NCBI GenBank assembly: GCA_021904315.1
Contig: CM038921.1
Span: forward strand, 14,352,146-14,416,145
Direction of reading: 5' to 3'
DNA: 64,000 bases
From: Sphagnum magellanicum
Lineage: Eukaryota; Streptophyta; Sphagnopsida; Sphagnales; Sphagnaceae
Each line of letters opens with the position of its first letter. Position 1 is the first letter of the stretch. The position numbers and the translations under genes were made by a program. Below are positions 10,779 to 22,300 of the stretch, in pieces. Under the pieces are notes generated by a model that made no database searches, was not told the DNA's origin, and saw only the letters and a list, made by a program, of their open reading frames with translations.

Positions 10779-11120
10779 TTAATAGTAATGCCACTATTCT
10801 ATAAGAACTCCACTCATTATTATTTTTTCAATTGTTGTTACTCCTTTTTCAAACCCTAATAATTCCATTGATTAACCAAAGCCAAGGTTTGGGGTCTTGG
10901 AAACTGGAGCTTCTTTTTTCCAAAATAGCCAACAACTGTAACAACTAGTAGCAATAATCCCTATGCATCATTTCCTTAAGTCTCCTTTGCTTGTGAAAAT
11001 AACTCAATTCTAACCCTAACTTAGCTGGTGTTTCGTTGATGTTTTTTTTTCGAAAGTTAGAGATGGTCGATGCAGCAAGACTAATTCCAATAATACACAA
11101 TAGCTAGATGAATATAACCT
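10779..11120. other. Upstream region of the F-box gene
   Basis: AT-rich sequence between Helitron-like element 2 and the F-box start. It includes a T-run at about 11041. No confident TATA element was chosen. The Helitron end lies only ~340 bases from the start codon, so the gene's promoter may overlap transposon-derived DNA. Confidence 0.4.
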
Positions 11121-12779
11121 ATGTTGAATATGTACACTACACTCGCCGATCTGAGCATGCAAGAAAGTCTTGGCAACGCGAGCGCAATGAGCAAAGCTAC
11201 TCCTGCTCTGTGGGATGCGTTGCCTCAAGAATTGGAGGACAAAGTACTCGCTAATTTGAGAGTGCAAGAGATTTACAGGACGCGAGCAGTGTGCAAGAGC
11301 TTCAGGCAGGCTATCCACCGGCACACTTTCCGTCACGCTCGAAGACAGTTCTTGATGTCATCGTCCATATGTTCATCGTCGTCTGCAACTCCATCTCATG
11401 TCCACGAAGGCTCCTTCAGTCCCATCGTTCTCTTTGTAAACCCCCTTGGGATATGGGAATGGTCGGGCTATCATCTCGAGCTCCAGAAATGGACCAAGCT
11501 CCCAACTCTCTCTTGCCTCCCGGCTCCCGATCGTAGAGTACTCAAGAACTTCTTCGTCGCAGGCTGCGATGGGCTCTTGTGCATCAACATAGCCAATCCT
11601 TTGGAGCGCTCCGTCGAGAAGCTCATCGTCTGCAACCCTTTGACACAATCCTCATTGGAACTTCCTCCGTTGAACTACCGTCGACACCCAGTTCTCTTGC
11701 ATGTTTTGGTTGATCATGCCAACAACAGCTTCATGATCCTTGTCGCCGGAAGCTCCAGCATGGGATCCGAACATCTGTGCAGAAAAACAGAGGTGCGTGA
11801 AATTTACAATCATGTGGGGCCCACAATGTTGTGGCCATTGCCACTGCATCTGTGATTATCTGGAAACCTGCACTCTGGTGTTGTGGAACAAAGGATTCCA
11901 CCGTGTGATGATATTCCTGCAAGAAGCCCTAATCACAAAGTTTTGTTGGAAAGCACTGAAATGCAACCAACGAAGAGTGCAACCTGTGCAAATTCATGTA
12001 TGTAATTGCCATGCTTGGACTGTAGGGATGAGGAAGAACATTTCAGTCTTTAGAGTCATGTCTTCACATGCAGTATGATGTTGTGAAGTGTTTCTTCTTA
12101 CCCAACAATTGAATTTTTTTTTTGGTGTTCCTTTCACCCAGGTGTATGATTCATTGACATCATCATGGGAAGTTGTAGCAGATCTTCCTGGTCCGGATTT
12201 TGGCCTCAATGAGTATCAAGTGGTGTGCATTTGAATGGTATAATCTACTGCATTGTGCTTATTAGTAAAGCTGAGGATGAAGCAGATGATGATGATGCTG
12301 CACCAATTCAATGTTGCAAGGGGCTTCTCACCTACAGTTTGAAGGATAAAACTTGGTCATCAAACTCAAGCTACATTCTGCCTCGCCTGAGTTCAGATGC
12401 GACTTTTGCAACAACTCAGCTCTTGGAGTGCAATGGATCCATCTATGTCTTCTCTGAGCAAGAACTCTATGGCAGTCATGTGCATTTCTGCATTGCAAAG
12501 TTTGATGGATCAGATTGGACAGTGGTGGTGAATGAGAAAAGGAAGGGCTATAGCAGGGGCCTTCTGGTGTATCCAGAGTATGTGTGTCTAGCCCATGGTG
12601 AGGGAAAATTGTGTATATTCAATGCTGTGGAGCACACTATGGTGGTTTATGATATCAATTCCAACACAAAAGAATCCCTGGCTCCATTACCTGTTGAACA
12701 CAGTGCAGGAATGTCAAAGGTCCATACCTTGAATCCCTTACCTTTTGTTTTCAGGCCAAGTTTTGACACAGCCATTTGA
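11121..12779 (+). CDS. F-box protein, kelch-like C-terminal region, two exons, one apparent frameshift
   Basis: Exon 1 is 11121-11792 and exon 2 is 12142-12779; the intron starts GTGCGT and ends CACCCAG, phase 0. Residues ~30-70 (LWDALPQELEDKVLANL, then RAVCKSFRQAIHRH) are an F-box, the Skp1-binding part of SCF ubiquitin ligases. The rest resembles plant F-box/kelch-type proteins: KLIVCNPLTQSSLELPPL before the intron, VYDSLTSSWEVVADLPGP right after it, then LNGIIYCIVLI. The reading frame from exon 2 runs into TGA after NEYQV, while the homologous continuation (SGVHLNG) is one base out. A single missing base near 12214-12221 would explain this. Either the gene is a young pseudogene or the assembly has an indel. 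Target unknown. Stop TGA at 12777-12779. Confidence 0.75.
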
Positions 12780-13311
12780 ACAGTAGATGTTCCTAATTTC
12801 AGAAATATCAAATTCGAGACTGCAAAACAATACACAGTTCCATTGGTTGTATCATTTTTTTTGTGTAGTAATAAATATAACTATGGAACTTGGATGACAG
12901 TTTTTGTATGAATGGTTGTGTGTAACTTTGCATCAATCAAGTATTTGTAGTTGGTCACCTTCATATCCTGTGATCATTTTCACAAATCATTGGAATAAAA
13001 GTTCTGCACATGTATAGAAGGAAAACTATACATGTGAAGCATATCTGCTGACAATCTAGCATGTATAGCAGGTGAATATTATATTCTGTAAGTATTTCAT
13101 GTTGCTTCAGTTGCATGTTTTTTGCATCCAGATGGTGATGAAGTTGTTACTTGGGAACAAACAACAAATTACCAGTTCCAGGATTTTGTTGAGTGGACAG
13201 TAGCAGAATAGCTTGTAGGTCAAGACTGTTTCAAACTACTAACCTGATTCAGATCCACAGCCCCGCCCTAAAAGAAGGCATAATAAAACCCTGGAGTCTT
13301 TTATAGGGATA
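12780..13311. other. 3' flank of the F-box gene
   Basis: Probable 3' UTR with AATAAATATAA at about 12869 and AATAAAAG at about 12994, either of which could act as a polyadenylation signal. No other gene seen before the element at 13312. Confidence 0.45.
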
Positions 13312-13802
13312 CTAGTTGGTAAACCCATTTTGCAAGCAAAATGATCAGGGGAAAAGTTTTATCAGGAGGTAGAAAGAAAACAAACGAAAGAAAAAAGGAA
13401 AATCTCCGGGAAAAAGGAAAACCCTAAACCCGGACACACCCAAGAGGATACCCATTACACTGAGTGATACCCTGACATTGAGGGATACCCATTACACTGA
13501 GTGATACCCATTATGGACACACCTAAGAGGATACCCATTACACTTAGTGACACCCTGACACTAAGTGATACCCATTACACTGAGTGATACCGATACCCTG
13601 AGTGACTTTTCCTCTCACCGAAAGTTCTCACAACCCACCCAAGAGTGATACCCATTGCACTGAGGGACCCTGTTTTCCTCACAAACAAACCAGACACTGA
13701 GTGATTTTTCCTGACACTGAGTGATACCCATTACCCTGAGTTTTCCAGCCAATAGGATATCGGACGGACGGATGGACACACACCGATTCTTTTATATATA
13801 GA
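13312..13802 (-). mobile_element. Helitron-like element 3 (491 bp) containing a GAGTGATACCC satellite
   Basis: On the minus strand the element starts TCTATATATAAAAG (after A) and ends with the hairpin CATTTTGCTTGCAAAATG, then GGTTTACCAACTAG followed by T. Those are Helitron-like ends. Inside, about 13440-13740, phrases such as GGATACCCATTACACTGAG recur some ten times in a ragged ~20-28-base satellite. Unusually, an exact 11-base direct repeat TTATAGGGATA flanks it (13301-13311 and 13803-13813), which is not expected for Helitrons. Confidence 0.6.
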
Positions 13803-15594
13803 TTATAGGGATATATCATTAATGCTTGGGGAAGAAGCAAACACTCCCTTGATGCTTGTGAAAGAAGTTCTCACCGTTGGCTTCCAATTTGTGAGCTCAA
13901 GAAAAGACAGTTTGCAAACTTTGCTCAATTAGAGTGCTTTTGGAAAATATAAAGAGCATGTACAGTTCCCCATGAAAACGAAGGTTGTTGAAAAAGGCAC
14001 CTACTGCCAAATATATGGCAAGCTACCTTGATTATGCTTGATACTATAGAGTTTTTCCTTTGTAGTGTCATATTAACATGTTTTTGAAAATGCATGTCCA
14101 AAATAAGTACCTTAGAAGCTCTCTTCTATCCCAAGATACTCACAGTTTACAATAGACTTCAATGCACCTTCATCTTTGATATAAACAATAATTTTTCTCC
14201 TTAAACCATATTTGTCCAACAATTTTGTTAAACTTTTGACCAAGGTTTGCCATATTGTTTTTGTTGTTTCAAATAAATCAATAGTCACATGTTTGGGCTA
14301 CCAATCATTACTTAAAACATTTATCACCATGCAAACACATCATAAACTCCTTTAAACATCCAAAGGTCGAAGTTTGTTATTGTAAAATAACATTTTGCCA
14401 ACGCAAGAAGAATATATAACCCATTTGTTTTCTCCACTAACCTTGACAATATGTCTTGTGAAAACTGCCTTTTGGAAGGGAAGTTTGAATTTCGACAGAG
14501 ATGAAAAATTAAACATTTGAACCACATACTCTCCACAAATTGGATAGGTAAATTGTTCTTGATAATTAACAGACCAAGGTCCTCTAAAAATTCTTACTGT
14601 GACATCCTTTTTTTAAAACATATCATTGACATAAAGATTTTTTAAAATTAACCCTCTAAATGGATTTGTTCTTTTCTTTGATGATTGTCTTTCTTTAATC
14701 TTTCTCAATAAACTATTCATTTCTTCTTCAAACATTTGTGCAATAAAAGAATGATTTACATCCACATGTTTTTTAAGAGAAGTCATTTTTTCTTTGGGTT
14801 GTGTTTTCTTGTGTTCTCATTTGCCTTGTACTTTTGATGGATGGGTTCCCATCTTTGATTTTTATATACAAGGTTTTTCTTGTCAATCAATGTGGAAGAG
14901 CCTACATTTGTAGCACTAGTAGCTCATTACATCATTTTAAAAAATAAATAAATTCATCATTTATCAATTTACTTAGTTATATTTTGAGTAGTAATCATCA
15001 GTTATGCATAAGCTTCAGTTCTTAAATACCCACCTTGAAAATCAGTGGTTAATATATTGCCTACACAAGGTTATAAAGGTTGATTATTATTATTATTATT
15101 ATTTAATCATAAACACATTGTTTAAGGTCTTAGGATTGATAATTTACTTGGATGAAATTTTCATAATCCAAGTATGTTATTTAATTTGAAAATTCAACAC
15201 TCGACCTTCAAAGGTCTTTCATTTTTTCAAATGATATGTGCCAAATGGATAGGTGATCTATAGTTTTTTTTTTGAAACCTTAGTTTTGGGTGCATTTTAT
15301 AGGCAAAGGGTGTTAGTGGTGTTGTAGAGTGTGTAGGCGATCTCTATTTTGAAACATGCTATTGTAATAGATGAGAGTTCTTTTAGGCTAAGCATCCTTT
15401 TACAAGGTCTTCCACTTTCCTTATTTGATATGCTTTTCGCTATAGGAAGGGGTTCATGAACTTGATGTTCCCCTTATGGTTTGCCCTCTTAGGTGGTTCA
15501 TTTGTCTTCTTGAACGTGGTTCCTTCCATTTTGTTCCTTGTATTTCTCCCCCTTTTTTTTTTGAGTGTTTTGGTTTATAGGCTTTGCTTACTAA
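13803..15594. other. Intergenic, no gene seen
   Basis: AT-rich sequence without a recognisable domain on either strand. ATT trinucleotide run at about 15083-15103. Confidence 0.5.
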
Positions 15595-15810
15595 TACAAT
15601 AGATTCATTATAGAATATAGTAGCTTAAGGGATTTTGGCCCTTAGGTAATAGGTCTATTTTTATACGAGGATTTTTGAAAGATGATATTTGGGTTGTGTT
15701 GAAACTTGAGATTAGGTAAAAAGTTATGATATCTTGAAGGTTTTTGGTTTTTAAGGATTTTTTGAAAATCATATTTTTGCATGGTGAAATATTTGAGTAA
15801 AATACTTTTT
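15595..15810 (-). repeat. Dispersed repeat, inverted partner of 7043-7250
   Basis: Read on the minus strand this matches 7043-7250 over about 200 bases, with the shared words CAAATATTTCACCATGCAAA, ATCTCAAGTTTCAACAC and TAGACCTATTACCTA in order. Confidence 0.75.
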
Positions 15811-16269
15811 AATGTAAATGGCAAGACCACAGTGTGACACACTCCTTGTTTATGATTGGCAGTGTTTCATCACACATTTTAAAAAGATCAATAACTAGTT
15901 CGGAGGTTATATCTTCCTTATCTGCAAAGCAAAAAAATTGAAATCTCAATATGTCTCTATCTATTTCATGCAAGACAAATAATGATGTGTCAACTATCAT
16001 GGCCTAGGGTCAGTTTCCACATTGACAAAACAAATAATTATTTTTTTCAAAAAATAAATTCGTTTTTTAATTTTGAAATTATATATTTTTCCATCATCTA
16101 CTATGATATTGTGATATGAGTTGTGAAATTATTCAGAAAGTAGCCTATGATAATTATGATGATTTTCAACATGTCTAACTTCATATTTTCACAAAATTTC
16201 ATTTCATTATTTTGAGGATTATTTAATGGCGGAACTGACCTTAGGGTAAGGGTAAGTAAGTTAGTTCAA
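15811..16269. other. Intergenic, no gene seen
   Basis: AT-rich unique sequence between the dispersed repeat and the Helitron-like end at 16270. Confidence 0.45.
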
Positions 16270-16799
16270 CTAGTGTGGCCCGTGCCGTTGGCCCGAGTGT
16301 TACTGTGTCCTCAACTGATTTTTCCTTCCAAAACCTCATTTTTTGGAATTTATTTGGAATTTTCATCACCAGAAATCACTTTAAAAATCAATATCTCCCA
16401 CGTTTCTGAATCCAAATCTTACCAAATAAATTCCATTAAATCCTACTCATCAAGATCTTTCCATCAACACCAAAGACACATTCCAAAAAAAAAAAGTTAA
16501 AATTCAATTTAATTTTCCATGAAGAAATCATTCAATATTCAAGAACTTTTTGCACCGCAAGTCCAAACGTCATGGAAAGCTTGGTGCGCGATGGCAAGAG
16601 CGGTGGCAGCGAAGGGAGGCAAGCTGTTCCCTTGGTTTGCTTGGTGCGGCCTCGTTTATATCTAAACTATCTGGTATATTCAGAGGCCGGGCCGGTTCTG
16701 CCATAGAAAACAACACTGGAATTGCCGCCATAGCAAACAATTCCACTGTGGGGACTTAGTCTGTCTGTGTGGAGAACGCCCTGTCACAGACGGACTAGA
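16270..16799 (-). mobile_element. Helitron-like element, second family (~530 bp)
   Basis: On the minus strand the 3' tip is GGCCAACGGCACGGGCCACA, then CTAG followed by T. The other end may be TCTAGTCCGTCTGTGACAGG after A, which makes an element of ~530 bp. The 3' ~320 bases are shared, in inverted orientation, with 31010-31308 (same order of TCCTCAACTGATTTTTCC, AAATCACTTTAAAAATCA and ATTCAATATTCAAGAACTT). The 5' border is less certain than the 3' border. Confidence 0.5.
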
Positions 16800-16914
16800 T
16801 TGGAGTGTGCGCTAACTTGGATAGATTGGAGTGTGCGCTAACTTGGACTGATGTACTTGAAGAGAACTAGGAAAAGGCCCAGATATTTTGCACCAGATCA
16901 CCCGGCAGAACGCT

Positions 16915-16992
16915 GCTATGTAGTTGTTCTGAACAACTATGCTATGTAGTTGTTCTGAACAACTATGCTATGTAGTTGTTCTGAACAACTAT
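16915..16992. repeat. Three perfect 26-bp tandem units, each with a 9-bp palindrome
   Basis: The unit begins GCTATG and contains TAGTTGTTC T GAACAACTA, a 9-bp inverted repeat with a one-base loop. All three copies are identical, so the array is young or maintained. Confidence 0.85.
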
Positions 16993-17054
16993 AAGTGCTT
17001 TTCAGGCTTAAAAAGTCAAACATGCAAAAGTTTTCTCTTTTTTCAAAAAAAACT

Positions 17055-17213
17055 TTAGCCTGTTTCCTTCGACTACAACTACTACAACTACATTTGTTTC
17101 CTTCTACTACTACAACTACATTTTGAGAGCATGCTACGCGGTTGTTTCCTTCGACTACTATAACTACATTTTGAGAGCATGCTACGCGGTGAGAGCGCCA
17201 TGCTATGCGATTC
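17055..17213. repeat. Short imperfect tandem repeat (TTTCCTTCGACTAC type)
   Basis: TTTCCTT(C)GACTACnACTAC.ACTACATTT occurs three times; the last two copies carry TTGAGAGCATGCTACGCGGT. It belongs to the upstream region of the SPX gene. Confidence 0.65.
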
Positions 17214-18054
17214 TCATCTGTTTACACAGTAGTTAGATTTCTGGGAAGGAAACGTCCAAAAAATATTGATGCAAATTGCCAGGGTCTGTGGATGCAGCCA
17301 AAATGAACCACCACCCATCAATGCACTATGCCCATTATTACTCAATTGTAGTTGAACCTCAACTGAGTAAATATTTGATTTCACCTTGGTAACCAATTCT
17401 GTAAGAAATTGGTCTCTTATATTGGTAGATAGGTAAGAAGTAGGTAACACTAGACCCCTTATGATTATGGTCTCGTGCGATTTACAATATATTGCAGATA
17501 TCTTGCAGAGATATCTCAAGAATTGCTGCTGCTCTCTGATTGCTGATCATCATCTCTCTTTGAACGACAGCTTGGGGATCACACAAGAGTTATCGACTCT
17601 CGTCTTCCAGTTCCAAAGTTCGTTGTTTATTATCCTCGCGGAGGCGGGGCTCTCTTTCTCTCTTCCATTATACTTGCTGTCAAGGTCGTGCACGAGGATC
17701 GAAATTACGCCAGTCTAATTCTGGCGCACATCTGCCTTACTAGTGAGTCCTCATGAGGGCAGTCCCATGGATCCTCATTGAGGGTCATTTTCCCTACTGC
17801 TCCAGCCATGATATTGCTGGTTTCTAAAGGTTTGCAATATTTTTCTGATCTGGTCGGTTGTCATAGTGAGGATTGGTTATGCGGCGTTCCAGCTTTATGG
17901 AGGTGGGTGCGTGTTGAAGAAAGAAGTCGCAAACCCTAGTAGTGTTGTTTTGGTTGAACTGATTTTTCCTTTGTATTTCGCTGCAGGCGGCCAGACCATC
18001 TTCAACTCCGTCTTTAATAAACTGGATCACCGTCTCCAGCACACATCGTGCATA
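17214..18054. other. Upstream / possible 5' UTR region of the SPX gene
   Basis: No separate gene recognised. A splice-acceptor-like TTTCGCTGCAG at about 17977-17987 lies 67 bases before the chosen start codon, and the reading frame is open upstream, so a 5' UTR intron or an alternative upstream exon is possible. Confidence 0.4.
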
Positions 18055-19384
18055 ATGGACATGGCGTTGAGAGAGGCTCTTAACGCGATGCCTTACGAGT
18101 ATCGGGACAGGTCCCTGGAGTATAATCTTCTCAAACAACACATTTCTCTTTACTCCAATGGCGCATGCCAATGCTCAGTTAAGCGGAAAATCGAGGAGGC
18201 GTGTAGCCCATTTGGTAGCCTCGAGGCAGCAGCTGTGCTCTGCTCCTTCCGCGGGCTACCGGCTCCTTACAGACCTTGTTCCTACTGTGGTCGACCGGAG
18301 CAGGGCGGACCGGAGCAGGGCCGGCCGAAGCGGCTGGACCTTCAGCTTCAGACCTTCGGGTTTAAAAGCTTGCTTACTAAGGAACTGAAGAAGATCAACG
18401 ATTTTTTCAATCTTTTGCACCGACAGTACATTGGGAGAATAATGAAGGTGAGTAGCTGAGCTTTCCAGCAACCTCTTTACAATTGCTCTTCTTCTTCGTG
18501 GCTCTTTTCTTGGACTCCTGCATGCAGCTGTTCTACAACTTCGTGAAATATTTTTTAGATCAACAATTGCATTTGCGAAATTTATCAGCTGACCTGACAT
18601 ATTAGCGAAATCCTTTTCTTATACATCATGCTGCACAGGAGTTGGATGCCTGGAGGAGCCAAGAAGAATCCCGTCAGAACAGGCTTCATTCCGAAGACTG
18701 CGAGTTGGGGATCGACCCCGAGATCGGACCGGAGAAGATCAGGCAATGCATGGAAACCACTGCTGCAAAGATAGATCTTCTAGCGAGTTACTGTATTCTC
18801 AATCGCACAGGTAATTAGCAGCTGCTGGTCCAGATCACGTCTTACGCTCTCCTGCATGTCGAGAGCTAGGTAGCATCATGATCATCTTGCTGCATGAATC
18901 ATGGTTTCTTTTTTCCCATGTCACGTACAATGAAGAAGTCTAGACTCTAGAGTGAAGAAGAAGTCCCGGTTTCATTAAGAACATTAATATCACTTGAACT
19001 AATGCTGTGTGATTGATTGATTGATCATCATGGGTGTTTCTAGCATTGATCGAGATTCTCAAGCAACACGACAAGGAAACGGGTTCCGACATAAACAGCG
19101 ATTTTTCCGGTCGTCTGCAGGAGATGGATTTCGTTCGTTACGAGCGGGATGTGAAAAAGGATGAAAAGTACTATCTTTCCTTACTGAAATCATCGACCGG
19201 ATCATCTTCATTAGTAGCTGCGGATCCAGCAGCTCCCCAAATGAGTGATCGAGGAAGGAGTCTATTGCGCCTCCATCAGGAGGAACGCGTTCAGTTACTC
19301 AGCAGTAGTGATGGAAGCTTCGATTACATAAAGGCAGCGAAGGTAGCAAAGGATGCCATCGCAGTATGGTCTCCAACAGTTTGA
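18055..19384 (+). CDS. SPX domain-containing protein
   Basis: Three exons: 18055-18447, 18639-18810 and 19044-19384, all with GT-AG introns, giving about 301 residues. The three SPX subdomains are visible in order: ALREALNAMPYEYRDRSLEY (residues ~4-23) with the basic LLKQ that follows; LLTKELKKINDFFNLLHRQY (~107-126); and, in exon 3, ALIEILKQHDKETG, the conserved LxxILKxxDKxTG helix. SPX domains bind inositol pyrophosphates and report phosphate status. No RING, EXS, MFS or VTC catalytic region follows. The C-terminal ~70 residues are low complexity, so this is an SPX-only protein or a shortened NLA/BAH1-like copy. The middle (CSYCGRPEQGGPEQGRP) has a small duplicated peptide. Start chosen at MDMALRE because homology to SPX N-termini begins there. 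TGA at 19382-19384. Confidence 0.8.
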
Positions 19385-22300
19385 GCTCCAAGCTCAACAG
19401 TAAGTCCGTGATGGTGATATATAGAGCCCCACGACACCCCAGATTCAGATTCCAATAAGTTTTGTGGAGGATAAATCTTATGGATAAATTTTGTAGGTGG
19501 GTAGGTAGGATAATAGGTGATTATTAACATATCATGTAAAGGATTAGTCATGTTTATAAGGCTTATAGGTAAGTGGTAGGTGGTTATTAAGTGAAGATAA
19601 ACATGTAAATGGTTAGCACATAAGTAAAAGTTAATATTTGTAAAAAGTGGCGATAGTAATTGAAAATTTGCAAGTGTTCAAATGGAAGTATGTACATCAT
19701 TTAAAACCTCATATGAAGTCAAATGTCAATGAAGAAACATGATGGTAACAAACAAAAGCCCTAGGATGATAATGTAAGAAGATGGAAACTAATAAATGTT
19801 CATTTTCTCATGGGAACATTTATGACATTTTCTCTCCATGTCCATTTCATTGTAAATAAGTTTAAAACATTTGGCATGGCTTTGAATGTACTTTCAATCA
19901 ACAATAACTTGGGTGTGGATATCGAATTTAGATCCCCTTTGAACATTGTCATTGGGGTTCTTTAGGCCTTGATTGTATTCATGCATTGCAATTGTTTTAA
20001 AGCAAGAGGTACAACTAGCTTTCAAAAAACATTTAAATTGAATAATGTGAGATTTGACTAATGCTGTTACATGGCATTTTTTTTAACTTTTTTTTTAATG
20101 GTGTTTTTTCTTGCCTACTTAAAGGGGGAAACTTGGGTAGGCATATGGAAATTAAGACTCAATAATGTAAGTTTTGTTTTGGGATTGGAAAGAGTTTCAA
20201 ATTAAACATTTGTTGCACACACAGGCCATAGTAGTTGGGTGAATGCAAAGTATGGTGGCTCACTTTTTATGTCACAATGGTGTTTTTTACTTGGTACCCC
20301 TTGTTCAAAGGCATATGGTGAATAGTATATTTTTAGATTTATTATTTAATAATTGAATATAAACTAACAACTTTATTATGAAAATATTTGTGTAGTTGTT
20401 TATTGATAAATAGTTCATATGCTAGTAAAAATGGACTTTCAAAGTTCAAAATTATGGACTGGACAATTGAGTAAAATGATAAAAAATTGAAAGGTTCATT
20501 TTAAATTTTATTCAAAATTATCTATAGTGACCTAACATATGAATTAAAATGAAATAATACATTTTTTTGTGAAATTTTTCTTTAAAAATCATAACTGAAT
20601 TCTACCTATGAACTTTTGAATGCTCTAAATTAACTTATATTTTCATAAGTCCATAACATTGTTGTTTTTAATTCATTTTCAATTTTTTTTTTCAAAGGTG
20701 CATATATTTGGAATTTCTACTTGGGTTCCTATTAATATGGATTTTATTATTTTTAATACATGGACTTTATTACCATTTAACCAATGGCACCATAGAAAAT
20801 AACAAGTTAACATTAGAATGTGGACTTATGTGGACTACAAGAATTTTTAAAAATGAGCCACCATATTGTGCATTTACCTAATTGTCTTACCTTTAATCAC
20901 CCCCTATTTATATGGTGCCCACCCTTGAAAAGCCCCATCCTTCTCCTCCCATTCAAAGCCCCATCATCTTCATAAGAAAATAACCCTAGGGCAAACAAAG
21001 GAATATGCTCGTGCTACAAATGTTATCGCCCCCCCTTTCCTTAGCTTCGACCTCTTTGAAAAACCATGACATCTTTGTAGGCTCTTTATCCTCCAAATTC
21101 ATCCTTACCATGATTAGATTCCTCAATGGAATTCTAACTAAAAGCAAATTTGGATTTCTTTTTATACACATTCATTTTAACGGTCATCTATTCAGCTCAC
21201 CTTTTAGTCAATGGGCCTTTAAGCATGGTATTCAAACACCTTCAAAATTTATTTGACCGAAAAGATTCGTTTGATGATTTGTCCCAAGTATTCCTAATAT
21301 TTTTTTATGTTGATGTAAGGTGTATCCTTAGGAATATAACTAAGTCCTTCAGTGTTACTAGTCTATTAACTTTTAGTTGATTTGTGCAATTATTTTTTGG
21401 TGAGTTGCTTCTAAAACCTAGGGAATGAACACAAAAATTATAGCTCAAGCAAATTTTCTTTTATATCATGACCAACACCTTAAAGATAATTTTATTCCTC
21501 TTGTAGTAGAGATATTTGGATGTTTACACTAGCAAGTTGATGATTTCTTTCATCAATGTGTTAACATGGCATGGTCGATGAAAAGTTCTAAGGACCTCTT
21601 CATTCAACATTACATTCATTTTATAAACAAAAGGTGTATGTGGCTTTTTAGAAAATATAAGCCACAATTATCTTGTGATGTGCATTTACAATAGTAGGAA
21701 AGGCTTTTTTTAAGCTTAATGTTGATGCAACCATGCAAAATTTTATTCATAAACACACTGCAGATTTGGAAAATGTACAAAGAAATTTTTAAAAAGAAAG
21801 GGGAGAATTTACAGGGCATCAAGTAAACTCAAATTAAGCCCAAAATCTCTCCATGTCAAAAATCGACCACCGGTAATAAGTTGACCGTGGTGATGGGAGG
21901 TGTGTCATAAAAAGGTGAAAATTAGAAAATAGCTAGGGCTATGGATATTGCATGATTTAAGATGGAAGCTTGCAAGGTGAAAACACATTTCACAATCCCT
22001 TTTAGGTGTCACACTTGTAATTTTTCCTACATCTCTTTAAAACGTAAATATCAAATGTTAATATTTTCATTGGATATCAAAAAAGGGACACACATATGTA
22101 ATGGGGTGAAAGTGTATTAAAGTGGAACAAAACTAGCAAATCAAAATCCCTTTTGAAAGTCCATTCCTAATGTATTTGAAATTGGCTTAAAATTGACCAT
22201 GTAACTTTCATTCCAAAAATTCAAATTTTCCAATTTCTTTTTGGGGCCATCATGTTAAAAACCATTTAAAAGGTCTTTTAAAAAACAAAATCAAGAAAAA

